Of a stretch of 46,028 nucleotides of DNA, positions 39,468 through 46,028 are shown piece after piece. The first letter of the stretch is position 1; the number at the start of each line of letters is the position of its first letter. The notes under the pieces are model-generated. The model made no database searches. It saw nothing but the letters and a program-made list of their open reading frames with translations, and was not told where the DNA came from. Both the position numbers and the translations under genes were made by a program. This stretch comes from Gammaproteobacteria bacterium (GTDB taxonomy: Bacteria > Pseudomonadota > Gammaproteobacteria > Pseudomonadales > Azotimanducaceae). The DNA lies in NCBI GenBank assembly GCA_026708185.1, contig JAPOVK010000026.1, forward strand, positions 1 to 46,028, in the 5' to 3' direction.

Positions 39468-41812
39468 CGGATGCAACGCTCGAGGGACTCCGTGTCGTAG
39501 ACCTAGGCGGTCGCGCGTCCACAGCGTGGTGCTCTCGATTGTTGGCCGACTACGGCGCCGACGTGGTGATGGTCGAACCGGGTGGTGGACATCCGTTGCG
39601 CCGGCATCCGCCATTCGATCCGGACGGACGCAGCACGACGGCGCGTTATTTCCTGGCCAACAAGCGCTCGGCGCGCCCTGACCGCCGTGCGGCGCTGATT
39701 GCCGAGGCGGACGTGATCGTGGCGGAGCATGATGCTGCGGAACTGGCCCGGACGAATCCCGGGGCGGTGGTTTGCGCGATCACGCCCTGTGGTCTTGACG
39801 CCGACCGATCACGGGCCAACGGCAACGACCTCACCGCGTACGCCCGGTCGGGATGGGCGAGCGTCAACGGCCTTAAAGGTCGCCCGCCGCTCAAAGGCAG
39901 CGGTTACCAAGCGGCCTACCAAGCGGGGACGCTGGCCTACGGTTCGATCGTCGCGGCGCTGATCGAGCGCGCCGCGAACGACGGTCGAGGCCAGATCATC
40001 GACGTGTCCGAAGAGGAGGTGTTGGTGTCGACCTTCGCCCCGGCGGCGCTCCGGTGGCAGTACGCGGGCGCGGTCGCCCCCCGGCGCGAGTCCGTCACGA
40101 TGAACGATGGACCGGTGCCGGTGCGCGACGGGTACTTCGCGCTGACGCTGTCGCGTGGGCTTTTCTGGCGCAAGGCGATGACCGTCCTCGGCTTGCCAGA
40201 CCTGGCCGAGGACAAGGAGCTGCAGCAGCCGGGAACCCGACAGAAGCACCGCAGCCGCTACACGCCGCGCGTCGAAGCAGCCATGGCTGAGTGGACACGC
40301 GCGGAACTCTTCGATGCGCTGGCCGCCGAGCGCGTTGTCGCCGGACCGGCGTACCGAATCGACGAGATGGGCGAGAATCCGCAACTCGTCGCCAGGGGCT
40401 TTTTCCGCGCGATGCCGGACTCGGCGACGCGCTTTCCGGGGCCCTTCGCGCGCATGACGGTCTCGCCTTGGATGCTCAAGCACGAGATGCCCGATGTCGC
40501 GGCGAACGACGCCATGTCCTGGCGCGACGGATTCGCCACCAGGACGCCGATTCGAGCGGGAGCCGACGGGAAGGGCCCGCTGGCCGGTTTCCGGGGTCTC
40601 GTGCTCACCCAGGCGTGGGCGGGGACGTACGCTACGGAGCTGCTCGCCCTTCTCGGCGCGGACGTCATCCAGCTTGAAACCCGTGGCCGCCTGGACAGTT
40701 GGCGGGGCTCGTACCAGAACCCGATCCCCGAGGCGCTGCGGGACTTGGCGACCGCCAAGCACGCCTGGAACTGCAATCCGCTGTACAACTCGGTCAACCT
40801 CAACAAGCGTTGCATCACGGTCGACCTGGCGACGCCGGAAGGCGTTGGCCTCTTCAAGGACCTGCTGGCACACGTCGACTTCGTCGCCGAGAACTTCTCG
40901 CCGCGTGTTATGGGCAACCTAGGGATCGACTACGAGACGCTGTGCGCAATCAAGCCCGACCTGGTGATGGCAAGTTTGTCGGCGTATGGGGGAATCGGGC
41001 CGTGGACCCACGTGCCCGGCATCGGCGGCACCATCGAACCGTCGTCCGGCATGTCGGCCCTTCTCGGCTACGAAGGCGAGAGGCCGCAGAACTCGGGCCA
41101 GATGTACCCCGATCCGGTCGCCGGGATCTGCGGTTTCGCCGCCATCGTCACGGCGCTCCTGCACCGCGACCGGACCGGCGAAGGCCAGTTCATCGATCTG
41201 TCCATGCAGGAGGCCAACTTCACCTTCATCGGCGATGCCTGGCTCGAGTACGAGGCCACCGGAATCGCCCGGGGGGCCAAGGGGAATCGGCACCCCCTCT
41301 ACGCACCGCACGGAATCTACCCGTGCGACGGCGAGGATCAGTGGGTCGCCATCGCAGCGGAAACGGACCCCCAGTTCGCCGCGCTCGCCGAGGTTCTCGG
41401 CCTCGGTGCAGCCGGGTGGCGGACAAACGAGGAGCGCAAGGCGCGCGAAGCCGAGCTCGATGCGGCGATCGCGCGCGGCACCGCATCGCGTGACAGAGAA
41501 GAGCTTGCGGCGGAGTTGGCCGAACGCGGCGTCCCTGCGGGCGCCGTCAAGGATGCGCGCGAGGTCGTGGCCGACGCCCACCTGCGCGCTCGCGGTCACC
41601 TGGTATGCGTCGATCACCCGGAGGCCGGTCGCATGTGGCAGTCGGGGTGCCCGGTGCAGTTCAGCCGCACCCCGGTCGCGGTCAGTCGCCACGCGCCGCT
41701 GCAGGGGCAGCACTCGCTCGAGGTGTTCCACGACTTGCTGGGCATGACAGAGCGCCGTTACCGGGAACTTGCCGAGCAGGGCGTGACCGGCAAGGGCCCG
41801 TTGCCGCCATAG
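39464..41812 (+). CDS. Tandem (two-domain) CaiB/BaiF family III CoA-transferase
   Basis: At 782 residues this is twice the usual length: two family III CoA-transferase units in one chain, about 1-370 and 374-782. Each has the opening LRVVDLGG / FRGLVLTQAWAG segment, the RYFLANKRS / NSVNLNKRCITVDL strand, and the catalytic Asp expected in (V/I)DxS: IIDVSEEE (Asp180) and FIDLSMQEA (Asp578). Single-unit enzymes act as interlocked dimers, so this fusion may form a pseudo-dimer within one polypeptide. It would move CoA between carboxylic acids. GTG 39464 overlaps the hydrolase stop. Confidence 0.92.
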   Translation: MTDATLEGLRVVDLGGRASTAWCSRLLADYGADVVMVEPGGGHPLRRHPPFDPDGRSTTARYFLANKRSARPDRRAALIAEADVIVAEHDAAELARTNPGAVVCAITPCGLDADRSRANGNDLTAYARSGWASVNGLKGRPPLKGSGYQAAYQAGTLAYGSIVAALIERAANDGRGQIIDVSEEEVLVSTFAPAALRWQYAGAVAPRRESVTMNDGPVPVRDGYFALTLSRGLFWRKAMTVLGLPDLAEDKELQQPGTRQKHRSRYTPRVEAAMAEWTRAELFDALAAERVVAGPAYRIDEMGENPQLVARGFFRAMPDSATRFPGPFARMTVSPWMLKHEMPDVAANDAMSWRDGFATRTPIRAGADGKGPLAGFRGLVLTQAWAGTYATELLALLGADVIQLETRGRLDSWRGSYQNPIPEALRDLATAKHAWNCNPLYNSVNLNKRCITVDLATPEGVGLFKDLLAHVDFVAENFSPRVMGNLGIDYETLCAIKPDLVMASLSAYGGIGPWTHVPGIGGTIEPSSGMSALLGYEGERPQNSGQMYPDPVAGICGFAAIVTALLHRDRTGEGQFIDLSMQEANFTFIGDAWLEYEATGIARGAKGNRHPLYAPHGIYPCDGEDQWVAIAAETDPQFAALAEVLGLGAAGWRTNEERKAREAELDAAIARGTASRDREELAAELAERGVPAGAVKDAREVVADAHLRARGHLVCVDHPEAGRMWQSGCPVQFSRTPVAVSRHAPLQGQHSLEVFHDLLGMTERRYRELAEQGVTGKGPLPP

Positions 41813-41834
41813 AGGAACGTTGAAGGAGGAGGCC

Positions 41835-42671
41835 ATGCCCTACGAGACCGTCCGCTACGAAGTCGCCAACCACGTCGCGCGCATCACCACCGACCGGCCG
41901 CGCTACCGCAACGCACAGAGCCGGCGGCTGCTCGAAGATCTCGACGATGCCTTCCGCGCCGCGACGGAAGACACGAATGTGCGGGTCGTTGCCTTGTTCG
42001 GCGCCGGCGAGCATTTCTCCGGCGGCCACGACCTCGGCACGCCGGACGAACTCGCCGACCGTGAGCAGCGACCCCTGCAGGACGGCGTGCGTGGCCGGTT
42101 CGACCACTCGCGGGAGCAGTTCGTCGACAAGACGATGCGTTGGCGCAACGTCCCCAAACCCACGATCGCCGGCGTGCAGGGCTACTGCATCTTCGGCGGC
42201 TGGATCGTCGCGAGCGCGATGGACATCATCTACGCCGCCGACAACGCGATGTTCCTCGGTTCGAACTTCCAGTACTTCTCCGTGCCTTGGGACATGCATC
42301 CGCGCAGGGCCAAGGAGTTGCTCTACGAGAGCCGCTTCGTGGATGCCGAGGAGGCCGCCGAACTCGGCCTGGTGAATCGCGTCGTCCCGGCGGATGCGCT
42401 TGACGACGAGGTCATCGCCTACGCGGAGCGCATCGCGCGCAACGACCCGTTCCAACTGCGCATGATCAAGCTCGCGGTCAACCAGATGCAGGATACGCAG
42501 GGCTTCCATGCGCACATCACCGCCGCGCACCTGATGCACATAACCTCGGCCCAGGGGGAACGCGACCCGGACTACGCCCTCAAGGTGCCCGAAGGTCGGC
42601 GGAGACCGATGGTGGAACGGGCGTTCGAGCACTATCGCCTGAACAAGGCGCGGCGGGGCAACCAGGACTAG
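41835..42671 (+). CDS. Crotonase-family protein lacking both usual catalytic glutamates
   Basis: A 278-residue crotonase-fold protein. It keeps HFSGGHDLG and GVQGYCIFGGWIVASAMDIIYAADNAMFLGSNF, but the positions of Glu144 and Glu164 of rat hydratase are Ile124 and Asn144, so water addition by the usual mechanism is not expected. AAGGAGGAGG immediately before ATG 41835 gives a very strong ribosome site. The gene is 22 bases after the tandem CoA-transferase and part of that operon. Confidence 0.9.
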   Translation: MPYETVRYEVANHVARITTDRPRYRNAQSRRLLEDLDDAFRAATEDTNVRVVALFGAGEHFSGGHDLGTPDELADREQRPLQDGVRGRFDHSREQFVDKTMRWRNVPKPTIAGVQGYCIFGGWIVASAMDIIYAADNAMFLGSNFQYFSVPWDMHPRRAKELLYESRFVDAEEAAELGLVNRVVPADALDDEVIAYAERIARNDPFQLRMIKLAVNQMQDTQGFHAHITAAHLMHITSAQGERDPDYALKVPEGRRRPMVERAFEHYRLNKARRGNQD

Positions 42672-42690
42672 GCCAACCTTAGGCCAACCT
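42669..42690. repeat. 11-bp tandem duplication at the crotonase stop
   Basis: TAGGCCAACCT occurs twice in direct succession (42669-42679 and 42680-42690); the first copy contains the TAG stop codon of the crotonase gene. Probably a recent slippage duplication without function. Confidence 0.7.
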
Positions 42691-42770
42691 CCGCCCTCTT
42701 GCGCGGGGCGGAACCCGCATTACACTGCCAGCCTTTCCTCGCGAACAAAAAAGGACCTTGCTCGTTCGCC

Positions 42771-43931
42771 ATGGACTTCCCCCTCGCCGGCCTGAAGGTA
42801 CTCGACCTGTCGCGCGTCCTCGCGGGGCCGTTCGCGGGCCGCATGCTCGCGGACCTCGGCGCGGACGTCGTCAAGGTCGAACCGCCGGACGGCGACCTGA
42901 CGCGCCTCTGGGGTGCCACGCCCGGCGGCGTCCCCGGTTACTTCCACCAGCAGAACGCCGGCAAGCGCGACATCTGCGTGGACCTTACGAAGCCGGCCGG
43001 TGTCGAAGTGGTCAAGCGCCTGGCGAAGAAGGCGGATGTGGTGATCGAGAACTTCCGGCCCGGCGTGCTGCGCCGGCTCGGCCTCGGCTACGAGGTGTTG
43101 AAGACGCTACGCGAGGACATCGTGCTGCTGTCCATCTCGGGCTTCGGCCAACAAGGGCCCGAGTCGCGCCGGAGTGCGTACGCCGCGGCGATCCATGCCG
43201 AGTCGGGGCTCGTTAGGCGTCAAGCGAGGGATGGCCGGCCGCCCGCCGACATCCAGATGTCGGTGGCGGACACCAACGCCGCGCTGCACGGCCTGGTGGC
43301 TGCGCTCTCGGCATTGTTGATGCGCGACCGGACCGGCGTGGGCCAGCACATCGATATCGCCATGCTCGACACGATGCTCGTCACCGACGACCAGTTGCAC
43401 TACGACCTTGAGGATTCGAGGGATACGGCCCCGCAGCTTTCCGAGATCTGGCCGACGGGCGCAGGGGCGGTGCTGATCGCCGGCGACTTCCGCCACGTCT
43501 GGCGACAGCTCGCGACGCGCATGGGCGTAGCCGACCCAACGCCGCCGGGGGCTCCGCTTGCGGACAAGATTCACTTTCGGCGCTCGGCTGCCGCGGCGTT
43601 TTTCGCCAGCTTGGCGAGCAAGGACGAGGTCCGCGAGGCGATGGAAAGCATGAATCTCGCCTGGGGCGATGTGCGCTCGTCCGCGGATGTCCGCGAATCA
43701 CCCACCGTTCGCCATCGTGGGTCCATCGCGGATGTGGACGACCGTGCCGGTGGCACGCGGCCCATCACCCAGTCCCCCTACCGCTTCTCTAACGCGGCGT
43801 CCGGTGTGCGCGGCGTGGCGCCCCATCGCGGCGAGCACAACGCGGCGGTACTGGTCGATTGGCTCGGTTGCAGCGATGCCGACATCGCCTGCTGGCGGAA
43901 TGACGGCGTGCTGTTGGAGAACACCCCGTGA
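42771..43931 (+). CDS. CaiB/BaiF family III CoA-transferase, single unit
   Basis: A 386-residue CoA-transferase with LKVLDLSRVLAGPFAGRMLADLGADVVKVEPP, the classical N terminus, YFHQQNAGKRDICVDL, VIENFRPGVLRRLGL, and HIDIAMLDT with the catalytic Asp195. The family usually runs to about 400 residues, so it is complete. It follows the crotonase by 99 bp and overlaps the Hsp70-like gene by GTGA. Confidence 0.95.
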   Translation: MDFPLAGLKVLDLSRVLAGPFAGRMLADLGADVVKVEPPDGDLTRLWGATPGGVPGYFHQQNAGKRDICVDLTKPAGVEVVKRLAKKADVVIENFRPGVLRRLGLGYEVLKTLREDIVLLSISGFGQQGPESRRSAYAAAIHAESGLVRRQARDGRPPADIQMSVADTNAALHGLVAALSALLMRDRTGVGQHIDIAMLDTMLVTDDQLHYDLEDSRDTAPQLSEIWPTGAGAVLIAGDFRHVWRQLATRMGVADPTPPGAPLADKIHFRRSAAAAFFASLASKDEVREAMESMNLAWGDVRSSADVRESPTVRHRGSIADVDDRAGGTRPITQSPYRFSNAASGVRGVAPHRGEHNAAVLVDWLGCSDADIACWRNDGVLLENTP

Positions 43932-45358
43932 GGCGCTTGGGCGTCGGGATCGACTTCGGCACCACCAACTCCGCGGCGGCGGTGTTTGATGGCGAGCGGG
44001 TGACCCTCGTGCCGTTGGAAGCGGGTGCCGTGGGCTCCCAGGCCTCGGAGCACGACGGCGAGATCATGCCCTCCGCCACCTACATCGACCGCGGCCTGCA
44101 GACGTGCACCGGCCGGGAGGCCATCCGCCGCTACATCGACGACAACACCGGCCGCAAGGTCGAGCTCGTGCCCGAGGTGATCGGCAAGGCGAGCCTCGCC
44201 GTCGGCCATGCGGGCGCCGATTCGCGCACGCCGGGCGAAACCCTGACCGTAGACGTGTATGGCGACGCGATGACCGACATCGGCCTTCAAGGGCGGTTGT
44301 TCCGCGGCGTCAAACGCCTGCTCGGCAAGAACGACGTACGCCGGCTGATGGTCTTCGATCACCCATTTCGCCCCGTGGCGCTTATCACGCCGATCCTGCT
44401 GCGCATCCAGAAAACGCTGGCTGCGGGTCTCGCTGGTGCGTCTCCCGAGGCCTGCGTCGGTCATCCGGTGAACTTCGAGGGTCGCGATCCGCTGCGTAAC
44501 CAGCTTGCCCTGTCGCGGCTTGGCGAGGCGTACCGGTACGCGGGGGTCAAGCAGCCGCGCTTCTACCCCGAACCCATCGCTGCGGCCGTGAGCTTCCTGC
44601 ACGGCAGTACGGTGGCGACTGGCGAGCACCTGCTGACCGTGGACTTCGGCGGCGGCACGTTGGACTTCTGCGTACTGGAGCGGACGCACAGCGGCGGTTT
44701 CCGCGTCGTTGCCACCCACGGGATCGCCTTGGGCGGGGATCACATCGACCAGCGGCTGTTCAGAGAGCTCTTGTTCCCGCTGCTCGGCAAGGGTGAACGC
44801 TGGAAGCGGCGCGGCGAATACAGCGACATCGACACGGCGTTCCCGTTCGAGGATTACGAGGATCTGCTGGTGAACTGGGCGGTAACCTACATGCTCAATC
44901 AGAACCGCTATACCGCCGCGGTCCAGGACTGCATCGCTCACGGCGGCGCGGCGCGCTTCAAGTTCCGGCGGCTGCGCGAACTGATTCAGCAGAACCTGGG
45001 CTATGTCGTGTTCCAGGCCATCAAGGAGTTCAAGGCGCGGCTGTCCGCGCAGGACGAGGCCGTCCTCGACATCCCGGAGATCGACGTGGAAGTTTCGCTG
45101 ACGCGGGGCGGCTTCGAGACTTTGATTGCGGATCTCCTCGGCCAGGTCGAGGAGGCCGTCGACCAGACGCTCGCACTATCGGGGCTGCCCCGAGACGCGA
45201 TCGACGTGGTGCTGCGCACCGGTGGGTCGTCGTTGATCCCGGCCGTTCATGCGATCCTCGACCAGCGCTTCCCGAACCGGGTCGTGGATCACGATCCGTT
45301 CACCAGCGTCGCCATGGGACTGGCGATTGCGGACTACCACGGTCTACCGGCGAGTTGA
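43928..45358 (+). CDS. Hsp70-like ATPase (YegD type)
   Basis: A 476-residue actin/Hsp70-fold ATPase: phosphate loops GIDFGTTNSAAAV (7-19) and LTVDFGGGTLDFCVL, and the adenosine loop VVLRTGGSSLIPAV. The substrate-binding domain of DnaK is absent, as in E. coli YegD, so it is not a general chaperone. The unusual feature is its setting: the GTG start overlaps a CoA-transferase gene and its stop overlaps or adjoins a SnoaL-like gene, so it is translated as part of the acyl-CoA operon. Possible assistance in folding or assembly of these enzymes is inference. Confidence 0.92.
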   Translation: MRRLGVGIDFGTTNSAAAVFDGERVTLVPLEAGAVGSQASEHDGEIMPSATYIDRGLQTCTGREAIRRYIDDNTGRKVELVPEVIGKASLAVGHAGADSRTPGETLTVDVYGDAMTDIGLQGRLFRGVKRLLGKNDVRRLMVFDHPFRPVALITPILLRIQKTLAAGLAGASPEACVGHPVNFEGRDPLRNQLALSRLGEAYRYAGVKQPRFYPEPIAAAVSFLHGSTVATGEHLLTVDFGGGTLDFCVLERTHSGGFRVVATHGIALGGDHIDQRLFRELLFPLLGKGERWKRRGEYSDIDTAFPFEDYEDLLVNWAVTYMLNQNRYTAAVQDCIAHGGAARFKFRRLRELIQQNLGYVVFQAIKEFKARLSAQDEAVLDIPEIDVEVSLTRGGFETLIADLLGQVEEAVDQTLALSGLPRDAIDVVLRTGGSSLIPAVHAILDQRFPNRVVDHDPFTSVAMGLAIADYHGLPAS

Positions 45359-45366
45359 CCAAGGCC

Positions 45367-45837
45367 ATGGCGGTTGACTTCGAAGCTGTGCTTGCGCGTT
45401 TCACCGCCGCGGTCGAGGCTGGCGACGGGGAAGCCCTGGCGTCCCTGTTCACGCCGGACGGCGTCTACGAGGACCGTTTCTACGGTGCCAAGACCGGTCG
45501 TGACGCGATCGCCGAGATGCTTGAGCACGAGTTCTGGGGGCATGCGCGAGGATTCCGCTGGCGCATGTTCGAACCGGTCTGTGACGGCACGCTCGGATAC
45601 GCACGCTACCTGTTCAGCTACTCGTCGACGCTTGCCGGGGTGGAAGGACGTACGGTGGTCTTCGACGGGTTCAGCCAGTTCCGCTTCGATCCCGCGCGCG
45701 ACGACGCCTTGATCGTGCGCTACCGGGAGCAGTTCAACACCGGCATGGCCATGGCGCAGCTCGACTTCTCACCCACGCGGATCGCCAAGCACCTCGCTAG
45801 GATCGCAGAGCAATTGCGGATCGACTCCGGGTTCTGA
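45367..45837 (+). CDS. SnoaL/NTF2-like protein
   Basis: A 156-residue small alpha-beta barrel protein. FEAVLARFTAAVEAGDGEALASLFTPDGVYEDRFYG is the typical opening and GRDAIAEMLEHEFWG follows. Members bind or isomerise small hydrophobic molecules. Start is either ATG 45367 or TTG 45355, which shares TTGA with the Hsp70-like stop; neither has a good ribosome site, and coupling by the TTGA overlap is plausible. Last gene of the plus-strand operon. Confidence 0.85.
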   Translation: MAVDFEAVLARFTAAVEAGDGEALASLFTPDGVYEDRFYGAKTGRDAIAEMLEHEFWGHARGFRWRMFEPVCDGTLGYARYLFSYSSTLAGVEGRTVVFDGFSQFRFDPARDDALIVRYREQFNTGMAMAQLDFSPTRIAKHLARIAEQLRIDSGF

Positions 45838-45838
45838 A

Positions 45839-45857
45839 AGCCGCCACAGGGCGGGCT
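45839..45857. terminator. Hairpin between convergent SnoaL-like and NUDIX genes
   Basis: AGCCGCC (45839-45845) can pair with GGCGGGCT (45850-45857) with one bulged base. It fills the 19-base gap between the two convergent stop codons. There is no T run, so termination is uncertain. Confidence 0.35.
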
Positions 45858-46028
45858 CATTCGGGCAAGCGCTGGTAGTCCGGGTCTAGGGTTTCGAAGA
45901 AGGTCTGCACCATCCGATAGGTCATCCCCCAGACGAAGTGGCCGCCGGCCAAGCGGAAGCCGCTGAACGCATCGGGGCCGTCGCTCGGCGCCCCCGCGTC
46001 GAACGGTGGCGTGGACCGGGCGGCGTTG
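45857..46028 (-). CDS. NUDIX hydrolase (CoA pyrophosphatase type), C-terminal fragment
   Basis: The minus-strand frame is open from the window end to TGA 45857 (57 codons). It reads FSGFRLAGGHFVWGMTYRMVQTFF and ends LDPDYQRLPE, resembling the C-terminal helix of CoA-diphosphatase NUDIX proteins, where FVWGMTYRM follows the nudix box. The nudix box itself would be outside the window. Such an enzyme would fit the CoA-metabolism neighbourhood. Confidence 0.65.
   Translation of the reverse strand, partial: NAARSTPPFDAGAPSDGPDAFSGFRLAGGHFVWGMTYRMVQTFFETLDPDYQRLPE

Noticed and set aside
1-46028. tRNA, rRNA, transposase or integrase genes
   Set aside because: Looked for on both strands by characteristic strings; none was recognised, including at the edges of the rsx insertion.

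Overview
The window is about 46 kb of GC-rich DNA with very dense genes, many overlapping by 1-17 bases (ATGA, GTGA, TTGA junctions), and frequent GTG/TTG starts. Two blocks match gene orders I know from Gammaproteobacteria such as Pseudomonas: DUF2782 - polA - engB - cytochrome c4 - dsbA (2.0-8.7 kb) and metG / rsxABCDGE / nth (24.4-36.5 kb). The ergothioneine genes, the CoA-transferase/crotonase sets and the luciferase-like oxidoreductase suggest an environmental, uncultured gammaproteobacterium. The species cannot be named from the sequence.

Layout. 0-2 kb: end of an EgtB gene, EgtD (ergothioneine synthesis), then a decayed Fic gene. 2-8.7 kb: DUF2782 protein, DNA polymerase I that has lost three of its four proofreading carboxylates, and, convergent with it, a single ORF joining an ECF-type sigma factor to a beta-sliding-clamp-like module; then engB, cytochrome c4 and dsbA. 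8.7-13.4 kb: an uncharacterised nucleotidyltransferase pair, an ArsC-like phosphatase, and xylB-xylA separated by a run of four perfect hairpins. 13.4-24.4 kb: an eight-repeat periplasmic protein, a VOC protein, an orphan YejA-like binding protein, Fpg-like glycosylase and MATE exporter, a crotonase-LLM-SDR operon, a lone DUF3883 gene, a flavin reductase-DinB pair and a GOLPH3-like protein.

24.4-34.3 kb: nth and the Rsx/Rnf electron-transport genes. The usual rsxABCDGE order is broken: about 5.2 kb carrying a VapBC-type toxin-antitoxin pair, a delta-class carbonic anhydrase lipoprotein and a two-subunit ABC exporter (one subunit frameshifted) lies between rsxD and rsxG. RsxC also lacks its usual N-terminal domain. 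34.3-36.5 kb: metG. 36.5-45.8 kb: an acyl-CoA island with SDR + crotonase on one strand and, divergently, hydrolase - tandem CaiB/BaiF CoA-transferase - crotonase - CoA-transferase - Hsp70-like ATPase - SnoaL-like protein on the other, with a palindromic operator candidate between them. The window ends inside a NUDIX hydrolase gene.

The most unusual object is the sigma-clamp fusion at 5301-6608. It covalently joins a promoter-recognition factor to a clamp fold, an arrangement reminiscent of phage T4 late transcription, where the sliding clamp activates sigma gp55-dependent promoters. I know of no described bacterial family with this architecture. No tRNA, rRNA, CRISPR array or transposase gene was seen.
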